Origin: Marasmius tenuissimus
Lineage: Eukaryota > Basidiomycota > Agaricomycetes > Agaricales > Marasmiaceae
Direction: 5' to 3'
Assembly: GCA_029532415.1 (NCBI GenBank)
Contig: JAQOTA010000042.1
Span: forward strand, 124,001 to 188,000
DNA length: 64,000 nucleotides
The notes below the pieces were generated by a model. It did no database searches, was not told the origin of the DNA, and saw only the letters and a list, made by a program, of their open reading frames with translations. How positions within the stretch are numbered: the stretch's first letter is position 1; each line of letters begins with the position of its first letter. The position numbers and the translations under genes were made by a program. This document shows, in pieces, positions 34,501-46,082 of the stretch.

Positions 34501-35382
34501 TACTGAAAAATAACGAACGTGATCTGGTCCAGCACACAGCCCTATGAAGCCACCTTGCTCGAGCGTTCCAAATGCTCTTATCCTTGAACATCAACAGTCA
34601 TTGGGGTGTGATCTATGGTTGCACAAGCGAGCATACTCATATCCCTTGATTGTTTCACTTCTCAATATGACTAAAAATCACAATCAGAAGCTTGGTCAGA
34701 GCAAAAAAATAATACAAATAACCTTATGAGGCTAAAATTGACCGTGACATGGTCAGTTGGTGACAATGATAGTCTGACACTCAAGTTTCTGGGTTGCAAC
34801 AACGTGACCGTATCCCAAGCTTTTGTTCCTGTGGGTACGTTGGACCACCCCATCAGATTAAACAGTCACGGCTGGTATCATGGTCATAGACATTGGCAAC
34901 ATTTGTGCCGATTCCACAAGGTGATATCGACCTTCGTTCATGGGCAGTGATCCTTTGAGCATTTGCTTGAGTGGGTATGCCCCATCAAATTCAATCTTCA
35001 CGCTTGACATATCTTACCAGTGAGTGAGAGTCAGGACATTTTGGTGGTCAACTCCGACAAAAGGTAAGATTTACCTCTGATCATTTCTGTTGGTGAGATA
35101 TGGCAGTTATGTTATTTTAGCAGGCCCGACCAGCACTTATACAAACTCAATAGCAAACAACAGTGCTTCATGAAGGGGACCAAGGGGCAGAACTCTTACA
35201 ATCTCCCTGTTCTGGGGAGTGGGGACCTCAAGTTGGTACCATTTTAATTATGTCTACTCTCATGTTGGTTCAAACACAGTGCTCCTTGATGAGCTGGCAT
35301 GACACCTAGTGCAGAGGACTACAACATGGCTACACTACTACTTACCAGAGAGGAGTTTAGAGAGATAGAGGCGAGATGTAGA
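34501..35382. other. Unidentified sequence left of the retrotransposon block
   Basis: No domain recognised. The last stretch before the LTR (35329-35382, + strand) reads MATLLLTREEFREIEARCR, a gene- or gag-like fragment that runs into the LTR. It shows no evident match to the copia or gypsy elements to the right. Confidence 0.25.
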
Positions 35383-35639
35383 TGTTGAGGCAGAGGTCCT
35401 GCCCACGCAGTGGCAGCATGGGACAGACTAGCTCACCTGGAGATAGGCTTAGAGGCAGCAACGAGAGTAGTAAAGTACTTGTATTGCATGTAGATACAGA
35501 GCTACTTATATACTATACAGTGGTGGCTGTATCTTCTATAACAGGAGTGACTAGGAATAGCATAGATCATAGTGAAACGATTGAAGCATATATGTGGCCC
35601 AATACAACGGTCCATATATCCGGTAGTCCGGATTCAACA
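35383..35639 (-). repeat. 3' LTR of copia copy 2
   Basis: Pairs with 41205-41462. The differences are near 35462 (C/T), 35473 (one-base indel), 35480 (T/G), 35521 (T/A), 35579 (G/A), 35595 (T/C) and 35601 (A/G). Confidence 0.93.
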
Positions 35640-35680
35640 CTCCCCCTCGCTAAGTGCAGCACAAGTAGAGCACAAAGCGT

Positions 35681-38644
35681 CTATTCAGACGAATAAAATT
35701 CAAGTCCAAGATGTTCTCTAAAAGCGGAGAACTTGACATGACCCAAATTCTTGGTAAACATGTCCGCAGGATTGTAGGCACCGTCAATAAAGGATCGACC
35801 TTGCGGTCTGAAACACATTCGCGAATATAGTGATAGCGAATATCAATGTGTTTGGTGTGACATTCTTGAACTGGGTTAGAGGTGATAAAAATCGAGCCTT
35901 GATTATCTCCACATATGGGTACGGGAGTCATATCAATCCCAAGTTCAAAGAGTAACTGTCGGATCCACACAGCCTGACGACTACAGTCGGATAGCGCCAT
36001 GTATTCAGCTTCAGTGGATGAAAGCGCAACAGTCTTCTGGGCGCGTGATTGCCAACAGAAGATGCCACCTGCCAATTTGAAGAAATAGCCCGTGATCGAC
36101 CAACGCTTGATAGGATCAGCAGCCCAATCAGAATCAGTGAATGCCAGTAAGCCTCCGTCAGAGGCTCCATCATAGACCAGTGCATAGTCTGGAGTTCCTG
36201 CAAGATAGCGGCAAATATAAAGCGCCTTCTTCAGGTGATCCTCCGATGGATTAGCAGAGAATTGAGAAAGCTTTGTAACAGCGTAGGCAATATCTGGACG
36301 AGTGCCAAGCATGATATACAGAAGTGATCCAATCACTGATTGATATCGAGCGCGACATTCGGGATCAACAGGACCTTCGTTGGGTTGTGGAATATAGCCG
36401 GCAGGAAGAGGAGTATCTGCTGTTTGCATTCTGCATGCCAAATCGCTTCAAGACCTTCCTCAAGTAGTCGGTCTGGTCAAGAAGGATTTTATGGCCTTTG
36501 CAACGAATACGCATGCGCAAGAACTCTTTGACTTCTCCAGGATCACGGCATTCCCAACGAGCCATAAACTCGGCTTTCTTCTTTTCGACAAAGGCTTTGT
36601 TGGGTCCAAGGAATAATGCATCGTCGACATAGATCAAAGCGATCATTCTTCACCAGTCTCACGATCTTTGCAGATGAAGAGACCTGCATCGGAAGTTAAG
36701 CGTTTGAAGCCCATTACTTCCATGGACGAGCTGAGAGCACGCCACCACTCAAGAGCGGCTTGCTTCAGTCCATATAATGCATGGCGAAGGCGATAGACTT
36801 TGCCTTCCTGACCCTTAACCTTGAAACCTTCAGGTTGATCCATATAGATCTCTTCTTTTAAGTTCACCATAAAGAAAGGCGTTCTTCACATCCAATGCCT
36901 GAATGTGCCAGTTTTTGAGAGCTGCAAGTGCTAGCATCATCCGTACAGTTTCAAACCGCACAACTGGTGAGAAGATCTCATCAAAATCGACACCTTCGAC
37001 CTGAGAGAAACCCTTGGCAACAAGTCAAGCTTTCTTTCGACCGTCTGACTTAATGTCAAACACCCATCTGTTTTTGACAGCCTTGTGACCTTTAGGTAGG
37101 TCAACCAATTCGAAGACCTTGCGCTTGCGAAGAGCCTCTAATTCATTGCGGCAAGCGGCCTTCCATTCTCTCTGCTGCTCAGCTGGCAGCTTCAGTATGT
37201 CACGGAGAGTCCACTCTCAAACGTTAGACATATCGGTGAGGTCATCGTGAACAGGAACTGCCCGATTTAACAGATAAATCACGAAACCTACTCCCCCTTC
37301 CTGGGATAATTGTTGCACTAAGCTATCGGGCTGACTCCCCCTGGAGTTACACATGGTAGACAGACTGGCACGATTAGTCCCAGGAACTTTTCTAGGTCTG
37401 CCTCTCCTACGAGTAGTAGGTGGATCCATGGGTTCTCTATCACCCGTGGCATCTCTCCATGTAGAATTTTTCTCCATGTCACACACAATGCGCGAGGGAT
37501 TATTTGGGTCTCGTTGTTCACCAAATACATTATCAGTTTGCTTAGTACCCGTCCGTTTCCTACCTGAACGCCTTGGCGGCGGAGTCTGCTCTTGTCCACC
37601 CACTGGTGTAGGTGGCCTAGGAGGCTGGAACAGAGGATCAGGATCAGGATGTTGTCGTTCACCCTGAGGTACAGGACCATCTCCATCATCATCATGAGGA
37701 GATTCCGATCGCTTTGGAAGGTTCTTGGGAGGATAAAGATCGTCATCTGACGAATCATCATCACTATCCGAAGAGAAGTTGGGATTTTCACCCAATACCG
37801 GCGGTATTTCAGGGATTTCACCCACCGGGGTAAAGCCACGCGGTTTCTTATCAGAACACTTCGGGAACAAGTTTTCATCAAACAGAGCAGTAGCGCTTTT
37901 GAAGATACTATTGTTGGACATCTTCATGAAGACATATCCTTTCATGCCTTCCTGAAAACCAATGAAGGTCATCAGTTCCGAACGCGGAGATAACTTGTTA
38001 ACTCGACGCTTTTCCGGAATAAACGCATACGCTGCACATCCGAAGACTCAAAGATCCGAAACATCCGGTGCACTGCCATGCAACTTCTCATGCGGGGTCA
38101 ACCAACGTAAACGCTGGGACGGCGTCCGATTATGAAGTGCAACAGCGTGCAACACACAGAATTCCCACCAAGAAGGTGGAAGACAAGCATCAAAGCGAAG
38201 AGCTTGAGCTTTCTCGACAATGGTCCGATTGAACCGTTCTGCACGACCATTCTGTTCCGGTGTATATGGAATGCTGGTCAGAATTTTGATACCGTGCTCC
38301 TTTAGTACATCATTGAAGACATGTGATTTGTACTCTCCCCCTCCATCGGACATCCATTCCTTAATATCAACACCGAATTGTACCTTCACCATAGCAATAA
38401 AGTCACGGAGCATCTTGACAGAGTCAGATTTGCGTTGCATGAGCATTGTCCAGCCATGTGAAGTACAGTCGTCGACAAACGACATATACCATTTGTATTT
38501 GTGGTACGACTCAGTGGGGAATTGTTTGAGGTCGGAGTGGATTTTCTCGAAGGGTTTCGAGGCACGGGTAGTGGAGTCAGGGAACGATCTGGAGTGCATC
38601 TTTCCTTCTGCACATCCTCGGCATAACCGGGTTTTCTTCGGTTT
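35681..38644 (-). pseudogene. Copia copy 2 integrase-RT-RNase H, broken
   Basis: Integrase: D in HSDLKQFP, D in WMSDGGGEYK, E in NGRAERFNR (about 38200-38540). The RT part has YVDDALFLG near 36610, and RNase H has TDSDWAAD near 36120 and STEAEYMAL near 36010. In-frame TGA codons lie at 38645-38647 (end of the gag-protease frame), 38048-38050, 37217-37219 and 37025-37027, all where arginine or another sense residue is expected. Frameshifts are seen near 36855 (extra A in AAAA), 36645, 36430 and 35800. The ancestral frame would end at a TAG at 35681-35683. Confidence 0.88.
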
Positions 38645-40863
38645 TCAGTCGAATTCCGGGAAGTTCTTTGTATGCTTCCGAGCTTTATCCAGAGCCTTGT
38701 CTGAACAATGTCCGAAACACCTGTGTAGAACCTTGTAGTCAACTTTATTCATCGTTGACTTGGCCATTAAGCGATGAGCAGAGGCTTTCTGTGAGCTAAC
38801 CCAATAAATGGTTTGACCAGGCATGAGCGGGTAAGATACCAATGACTGGCGTCGACCCTTTTGATAAAAAGCCAATTTGCTAGACGATCCGTGTACTTGC
38901 AGACCACCTTGCAAGAATTCTCCAAGCGAGAGAAGTCGAATTGACAGAAGCGGAACATAATAGACAGGATAGAGTCGCATAATGCGTTCCTCCATACGAC
39001 CGTCAGATCCTTCAACAGAATGAGATATGAACACAGTCCCTTTCCCTTTAATTTGGATAGGGTTGTCCTTCTGTGCAGTGTTTAGCTGCGGTCCATTGTT
39101 CATGGGTTCGTACTCGGCAAAATCTTCAAGATCATAAGTAAAGTGCAATGAAGCACCTGAATCGACGATCCACTCTTGCGAGTTTCCAGTCGCCTTCTTT
39201 CCCTTACAATTGGCACATGTGGCAAAGTGATCACCAATATATTGTGCAAATTTCATACGGGACACGATATCCGAACTACTACGTTTAGAAGCGGCTAATA
39301 AAGCGGCGCACTGTAGGTTCGTATCAGTGTTAGAAGAAAGACTGAGATAAGGCACTTGCCTGTCATCGTCAGATTCCTCAGATCCGATGGAGACTGAATC
39401 GTACTCAACATTGTCGGAAAAACCAGCGGCATCTGCAATCTCGCTGTCAACGTCCATGGCACTTCCACTCGCAATCTCCGTACGCAAAGAATCGTTTACA
39501 GCGTTCAACGCAATACGATCCTCACGCTCAGAGTTGGAGTCCTCATAAAAAGAATCATAGAGGTCGTAAACCTTCTCAATGCTCTTAGCACGCTTTGCAG
39601 GTGGAGCAGTGGAGAAGGGACCATCAATACGATGCTTGAGGGAAGAAGAGGAAGCAGCTGCATATCCCTGTTCCATAGGTTCAAGGACGTGGGCATATTT
39701 GGGGACACCAAGACGATCGGCAAGACTGCGAGCAGCCTGAGCATTCTCAAAAACAGTACCACCAGAGGTAGCACCGGAGAAACGCTGCATGTGGAGTGGG
39801 TCCCGGGATCGGTCCGCGGGATGTACGACAGATGGAGTATCAGGAACGATGGGTGGTGAAGAGATGGACAAATGAGAGAGGGAAGCAATATGAGAATGAC
39901 CCTTGTGAGAGGAGTCACCCTTGTTGTCCTGAGAATCACCCTTCTTCTTCCTGCCACGTCGGTTATTCTTCTTCTTCTGGTCGTTGTCATTCTTAGACTG
40001 GTTGTTATTATTAGACGTCGACAAAGGAGGATTAGACTGTTGGTTAAACTTCGGGTCCTTGTCCTTCTTCTTGACAGAAGAGATGCGCGACGCGAGAGGA
40101 GCGGGTTTCCGGGATTCGTAGTGGTTAATGACGGCATCACGAGCCACTTCGAAAGTAAGTTCAGCTGGCGAGTTACCATTGGTAGCAAATTCACGAGCGT
40201 TGGCCCATGACTGAGGAATGATAGAGAGGAGGAGCATGGCTCTAACAAGGGTAGGAAGATCGATCTGAGCTTCAGTGAGCTGGCCGAATAGGAGTTCGAG
40301 TTTAGCAATCTCGGGAACGGGGTTACCACTGGACAAACGAAACTCCATGACCGACTTGAAGTCAGCCCAAACAGACACGGAAGTCTGTTGACCATAACGA
40401 GCCTTGATCTTCTCCCAAGCGTTCCAAGCCGTATCATCATCCTCAATAATACTCTGCACGGCAATGGTGGTGGTGGCACGTAGTGCACCCATGGCCTTGA
40501 ATTCATACTTCTTCCAACGTCGATTATTCTTTTCATACCTGATAAGATCCTTCTCATACCTCTCCAAAGTGTTAGCATACTGCTCCAGTTCCCTAGCATA
40601 CTGCTGCATCTGAGCGTCAGTAGGAGAGACCGTCTCCGTACGTGTAGTCGCTTCAGTGGTAGTTGTAGCAGCAACAGTGATAGTGCGAGCAGTTGCTTTC
40701 GGTTCAGTTGGTTCGGTAGGTTTGTCGGGTTCATCAGGTTCAGGATTGTCGTTGGTGTAGTGGTCGTAGAACTCGTTGATCATGGCATAGGTACCAAGAC
40801 CCTTGGACCACTTGCGCCAGTTGACACCGCTGAAGACCTCAACGGTGGGGATAAGGGTAGACA
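38645..40863 (-). pseudogene. Copia copy 2 gag-protease frame
   Basis: A long open frame (ATG possible at 41029; MSTLIPTVEVFSGVNW near 40863 is the likelier start). It carries a gag domain (GVNWRKWSKG, and KARYGQQTSVSVWADFKSV of the UBN2 type), a glutamate/tyrosine-rich coiled-coil-like stretch (YARELEQYANTLERYEKD), a lysine/arginine patch (KKKNNRRGRKKK) in place of a classical zinc knuckle, an acidic region, protease WIVDSGASLHFT, and the start of the GAG-pre-integrase finger (LHRCFGHCSDKAL). It ends at TGA 38645-38647, in the middle of that finger, so the polyprotein is interrupted. Confidence 0.88.
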
Positions 40864-41192
40864 TAACAGGAGCCATAGCGATCTGGAGTAATAAAACAAC
40901 GATCAGCATAGGTTCATCATCATAGGCAATGATAAAAGAAATCACTGCACGGTCAATGGCAATAGCCATTGATCGTTGTTGAGGACACAGTCCACCATTG
41001 TCAAACATCAATAAAGATGTCGACTTCACAGGTCCAGAACCGGTGTTAACGGTCTGCCCATCACGACAGCGATTAAGCAGTCACGATGGTTATCGAGTGC
41101 AACGACCACAATAGCGCATCATCATAGGCAGCACACAATAAAGGTGCACATCCTAGAGAGCTGCCATCGCAGGGCACATCGATAGGGCACCG

Positions 41193-41204
41193 GGGCCCAT
41201 AACC
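41193..41204 (-). promoter_or_regulatory. Primer-binding site, complementary to the initiator-tRNA anticodon arm
   Basis: On the minus strand GGTTATGGGCCC follows the 5' LTR directly. It can pair with an initiator-methionine tRNA anticodon stem-loop (CAT anticodon in ...GCCCATAACC-like sequence). Drosophila copia is known to prime from a cleaved initiator tRNA at an internal site; the same is inferred here. Confidence 0.65.
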
Positions 41205-41462
41205 TGTTGAGGCAGAGGTCCTGCCCACGCAGTGGCAGCATGGGACAGACTAGCTCACCTGGAGATAGGCTTAGAGGCAGCAATGAGAGTAGTAAAAGTA
41301 CTGGTATTGCATGTAGATACAGAGCTACTTATATACTATACAGAGGTGGCTGTATCTTCTATAACAGGAGTGACTAGGAATAGCATAGATCATAGTGAAA
41401 CAATTGAAGCATATATGCGGCCCGATACAACGGTCCATATATCCGGTAGTCCGGATTCAACA
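41205..41462 (-). repeat. 5' LTR of copia copy 2
   Basis: 258 bp, partner of 35383-35639. Its outer edge (41462) joins directly to internal sequence of copia copy 3. Confidence 0.93.
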
Positions 41463-41599
41463 CTGATAATGAGTCACTCGCTGATAAGCATGAGATACAG
41501 AATGCTAACTATCAACACCAACAATGCCACCATCACATTCTAGGATTAAGTGGATCCGAATGTTGTATTAATAGTTCTGTATTTGTTGAGACAAATGTC

Positions 41600-44500
41600 A
41601 TGTCTTTCAGCAACCTAATTGCGAGTGATTCATACATTGAGAATATGAAGGAAGCCTGGCTACTTGATAGCGGTGCTTCTATGCACATGACTCCATTCAT
41701 GAGCGACTTCTCAGATTATCAGGAATTTGCCTACCCTTTAGTCGTTACAACCTCAGCAGGTGATGCAGCCAACATCCAAATCCGAGGCTCTGGTACTGTT
41801 CTCATCCAACACACTACCAGTCAGGGAGTGACTAAGGTCACAAAATTGTTTCCAGTGTTGTATCAACCCAATAGCCCACATTGCATTATTTCAGATGGTA
41901 AATTCCAAAGAGATGGATATTATACCATCGGGAACCATCCAGAGACTCAGATCCGGTACAGAAAAGACAATTCCTTACTCATGAGCTTTTATCCGAGCCA
42001 TGACCAGGATAACTTACGATGGATGAACGCGAAAATACTTATGGGAGTAACTTCCTTCGCATCTGTCATGTCTTTTGCTGCCATAGATTTTACTGTATGG
42101 CATAGACGTCTTGGTCACGCCAACAAAGATGTTATTAAAAAGTTAGTAGATAACATTAAGGGTTTTCCAAAGGGAAAGGCTCTCCCTTTGAAGGAAGGGA
42201 TTCGTCGTAGTTGTGCCAAAGGCAAAATGAACAACAAACCCTATCCTGCTTCTGACAAATGTGCTACAGAGATTCTGGAGCTTGTCCATTGTGATTTGTT
42301 AGAATTCCCTACTTTGTCATACCATCGCAAGAAGTTTGCCCTTACCATAATCAATGACAAGTCATCTCATGGCTGGGTATATCCGTTGCATGCCAAGGAT
42401 GATACCAATCAAAACCTTAAAGCCTGGAAAAAGGAAGTTGAGACCCAAACAGGCAAGACGGTTAAGAAGCTACGCTTTGATTGAGGGGGGGAGTTTCTAT
42501 CAAACACCCAAAAACAATGGTACATTGATAACGGAGTGGTATTTCACACTTCTGCTCCGCATATTCACCAACAAAATGGACGTGCTGAAAGGTTTAATCA
42601 CACTCTGCGAGAAAACTCTGAAGCAATGCGCTTTCATGCTTGTGCCCCTGAAAGCTGGTGGGAGTTTGCAATTCTCACCACTGTCCATACATATAACAGA
42701 ACTCCGATCCGCACAAGGAAGTTCAAAACCCCAATTGAGTTGTACGAAGGTAAAAAGCCCGACGTATCCTATTTCAGAACATTTGGCTGTGGTGCCTACA
42801 CACAAATACCTAAATGGAAAAACAAGCTGGCCCCGAAATCCGAGGCCATGATCTTTATCGGTTACGAGAAGGGATCAAAAGCTTATTGTTTTTTCCAAAC
42901 AACCAACAACTCAATTTATGTTGCTGCACATGCCATTTTTGACAAAAATTGGTTTCCAAAATGTCAAAAAGAAAAACCTGGATCTATAGAATTCAACAAT
43001 ACCAACGAACCAGTCTGTTCTGTACCCTTCAATTCATACCCATTTGACGGCCATGATCACAATGGTGAAGACGACGGTCACCCACCATTTGATCTGGATC
43101 TTCCTCCGCCTGATGACGACGGTCATATGCCAGGGGGAGATCCTCCTCCCAATACAGATCACGGTCCGATGGATGATTTGCACAATCATCCACCACCTGC
43201 TGATGGTCCTAGATCACCGAAAGGTCCCAGTAATGTACCTAATCAGTATGGCCCTGATCCAAGTACTGCTGGTCCTTCTAATTTGAATCGCAATACAACT
43301 CAAGGAAACACACAAACTGATAAAAATCCATTCAGTTTTTGCCGCAATCATCAAAGAGAGTGGGAGAATTTACATCCTCCGCCTCCACCACAAAGGAACC
43401 CTCCACGTACTAGACTCCTTCCAGAAAGACTTAGAACTAATAATGTCTATGGAAACCAACCTCCTGTACAAGTAGAAAGAGATATTGAGTCCAATGCTCA
43501 CTGGCAGAGTCAGATTAATCCAACGAATGAGCCTGAAACAATACCAAATAATCAGGTTCCTGTGCCAGAAAGCGAGAATCCTCCGGCTCCTCATGATGAG
43601 GAGATGGATCCTCCACCCAACAAAAATGAGGGTGAGGATATGGACACAGGGGAAGAAGGACATGTCTCTATTCTTGCTCAGGAAGGGGGAGTTAATTACA
43701 TGAATTATTTGCTTTCTCAAGCGCATGCCCTGCATGGGATGCAGTCAAGCGCTTATGATACAGTTAGGGAATGGTCTTATAAAGACATCCTCAAACATCC
43801 CAAAGAGGAGATCCCTAAATGGCAGAAAGCATGCAGACTTGAACTTCAATCACTCAAGAAAAGAGATGTCTTTGAGGAAGTTCCTAGACCCAAAAGCCAT
43901 AAACCAATTTGATCTCGTTGGGTATTTGATGTCAAGTCAGATGGCAGATTTAAAGCCAGACTTGTAGCAAAAGGATTTTCGCAGAAGGAAGGGATAGACT
44001 TTAACGAATTGTTCTCTCCTGTAGTATGGTTTGAAACTGTATGACTTCTATTGGCATTAGCAACGCTTGAGGATTGGGAAATCACAGCGCTAGACGTTAA
44101 AACCGCATTCTTATATGGTGCCTTAGAAGAGGAGATATATATGGAACAACCTGAAGGATTCGTTACAGACTCCAGCAAGGTTTGGAGGTCGCACAAAGCA
44201 TTATCAGGACTGAAACAAGCTTCAAGAGCTTGGTGGTATCAGTGTACTGAATCCATGAAATGTCTAGGATTCAAGAGATGCTTGTCCGATGCTGGCATAT
44301 ATGTCTTCAGGAAACAAGGCAAACTTGTTATTGCCGTTGTTTATGTTGACGATGCTTTATTCATGGGCAACGATAAAGCCTTAATGATACACCTAAAGGA
44401 AGAGTTCAAAAAGATATGGGAATGCAGAGACTTAGGCGAGCCTACCGAATTCCTGAGGATGCGAATTTCTTGCAATCAAAAGACCCGCACAATCGTCTTA

Positions 44501-45295
44501 GACCAGCAGGACTACCTCAATAAAATTATTTGCAGATTCGGAATGATAAATGCCAAGTCCGCAGTCACACCTTTACCTAGTGGTTACAGCCTGGTGAAGA
44601 ATACTGAACTGGTTGATCCCATTATTCGCCAAAGATATCAATCTGTAATTGGCTCATTACTCTATCTGGCGTTGGGAACACGTCCAGACATATCTTTTGC
44701 CATAATCAAAATGTCTCAGTTCAGTGTAAATCCAAGTTGCGAGCACCTGAACAAGGCATTGCACATAGTACGATACCCAGTAGGCACTCATTTATACGAT
44801 CACGTCTACAATGGTAAATCAGATGGAGGACTCGTGGCCTTTGCTGATTCAGATTGGGCAACTGATATTGATGACCGTAAATCACAGACTGGTTATCTTA
44901 TAAAGCTTGCAAGTGCACCTGTTTGCTGGGTATCCCAGAAACAAAAGACCGTCGCACTATCATCCACAGAAGCTGAATACATGGCTCTCTCTGATTGTAC
45001 ACGTCAGATTAAGTGGATGAAATCTCTACTTGAAGAAATTGGCTATCCAATGCAACCAATACCTTGTGTTAGTGACAATCAAGGTGCTATTTTTCTCAGT
45101 AGTAATGAAGTCTCTGAGAAGCGCACAAAACACATTGATATTAGATTTCATTTTATTCAGAATGCAGTTGCTGAGAAGGACGTTCTCATCTACTATGCAC
45201 CCACTGCAGACCAACCTGCAGATCTTTTAACAAAGAACCTAGCCAAGGTCAAATTCGAGAAGTTTAGACAAGCTTTAGGCCTTCATTTCCAGTAA
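41600..45295 (+). pseudogene. Copia copy 3 pol, broken by three TGA codons
   Basis: Frames 41600-42484, 42536-43912 and 44051-45295 together cover protease (WLLDSGASMHMT), GAG-pre-integrase finger, integrase (second D at RFD just before the stop; NGRAERFNH), RT (YVDDALFMG near 44345) and RNase H (STEAEYMAL near 44965). TGA stops at 42482-42484, 43910-43912 and 44042-44044 interrupt a single ancestral frame. At the first and third, copy 1 has CGA. The GAG-pre-integrase CxxC is also altered (RRSCAKGK against CRGCAKGK in copy 1). The element cannot make an intact pol. Confidence 0.9.
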
Positions 45296-45299
45296 AAAT

Positions 45300-45530
45300 G
45301 CTCAAAAGGATGTTTTTGTGGGCTGAATTTTTTGGCCTGCACATACTACTATGACGTAGTTAGGCCGTGAAGATTTCCAACTTTTGCGCACCTTTGTGAT
45401 GTCATAATTCTATTTTTACCTTTTGGCACTCCTGGGAATTGAACTCTGGACCTCACGCTCACAATGCACCAAAATGGTGTTACCCAATATTACCATTAGA
45501 CTAAATGATCTTTGGTAGTATCACTAACTC
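45300..45530 (-). mobile_element. tRNA-derived SINE-like insert in the copia 3' region
   Basis: Copy 1 has 35 bp between pol stop and purine tract; copy 3 has about 250 bp. On the minus strand the extra sequence begins with a tRNA-like head. The A box TAGTCTAATGG (45493-45503) fits TRGYNNANNGG and the B box GTTCAATTC (45436-45444) fits GWTCRANNC, with GTGAGGTCC before the B box. A 110-140-bp unrelated body follows, running to about 45300. Exact ends and target duplication were not resolved. A plain tRNA pseudogene with flanking sequence is the alternative. Confidence 0.6.
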
Positions 45531-45560
45531 AAATCTTTATAAGAGTTTAGTGAGGGGGAG

Positions 45561-46082
45561 TGTTGAACATGTGACTACCATGTGATACACTTTATTGACG
45601 TGTTATTTATGCGTCTATTATTTATAGACTCTTTCACTATGACACTTGCACTCATATGAAAGATCCTGTACTTACTCAGACAGACTCTGTAGTTAGTCAG
45701 TACTCACACCTTATCTCTATGGTTTATAACAAGGTTCAGCTTTGCACCCAATAGTGTTCAAAGCTGACTGAGCTTTCTCTCTAGATTACTTAGATAGAAA
45801 GCTAGTATGACTATGCCTACTTACTCACTCTGCTCTTTGAGCACTTATGCTTACTGATATGCAATATGTACCATATGCTATATTCTCACTTACTTATGTT
45901 CTATGACTTGTAGATAGACAAGGACTCTTGTATAAAAGCTGGAGGCTTTGCGTCTCAAAGCTTTAGGACAATCTACTTGATTAACACCTCTAGCAAGCAT
46001 CTACAAGAACACAAGAATTCTCTTATAGTCAATATGTGAGGTTTTAGTTTCATCTCACTGTGCATTTAACTATGCTGGCTCA
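45561..46082 (+). repeat. 3' LTR of copia copy 3 (522 bp)
   Basis: Begins TGTTGAACATG after the tract gtgagggggag and ends ...TATGCTGGCTCA. A TATTTATAG box lies near 45617. Right of it the sequence continues directly as minus-strand gypsy pol, so this LTR marks the insertion point in the gypsy element. Confidence 0.9.

Larger units (their letters stand above)
35383..41462 (-). mobile_element. Ty1/copia retrotransposon, copy 2 (complete, decayed)
   Basis: A 6080-bp element bounded by 257- and 258-bp LTRs with TGTTGA/TCAACA ends. The minus-strand order is gag, protease, integrase, RT, RNase H. A polypurine tract (complement of ctccccctc, 35640-35648) abuts the left LTR and a primer-binding site abuts the right LTR. 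The LTRs differ by six substitutions and one indel, so insertion is fairly recent, yet the coding part has several stops and frameshifts. The flanking 5-mers (gtaga at 35378-35382 and ctgat at 41463-41467) do not match, so no target duplication is present. Confidence 0.93.
41463..46082 (+). mobile_element. Ty1/copia retrotransposon, copy 3 (5' truncated)
   Basis: Same family as copy 1. Homology to copy 1 starts right at the LTR border of copy 2 (41463 onward corresponds to about 700 in copy 1). The 5' LTR and gag are missing and are not found left of copy 2 either. The 3' LTR (45561-46082) ends inside the 3' part of the gypsy pol. A SINE-like insert lies between the pol stop and the purine tract. 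Confidence 0.92.

Noticed and set aside
39505..40734. Long minus-strand open frame of 409 codons
   Set aside because: It overlaps the copia gag frame in another register, has a Leu/Arg-rich composition typical of a shadow frame, and carries no domain.
45430..45515. Functional tRNA gene on the minus strand
   Set aside because: The boxes fit, but I could not fold a convincing acceptor and anticodon arm, and the sequence sits in a copia 3' region with an attached body. SINE-like is preferred.
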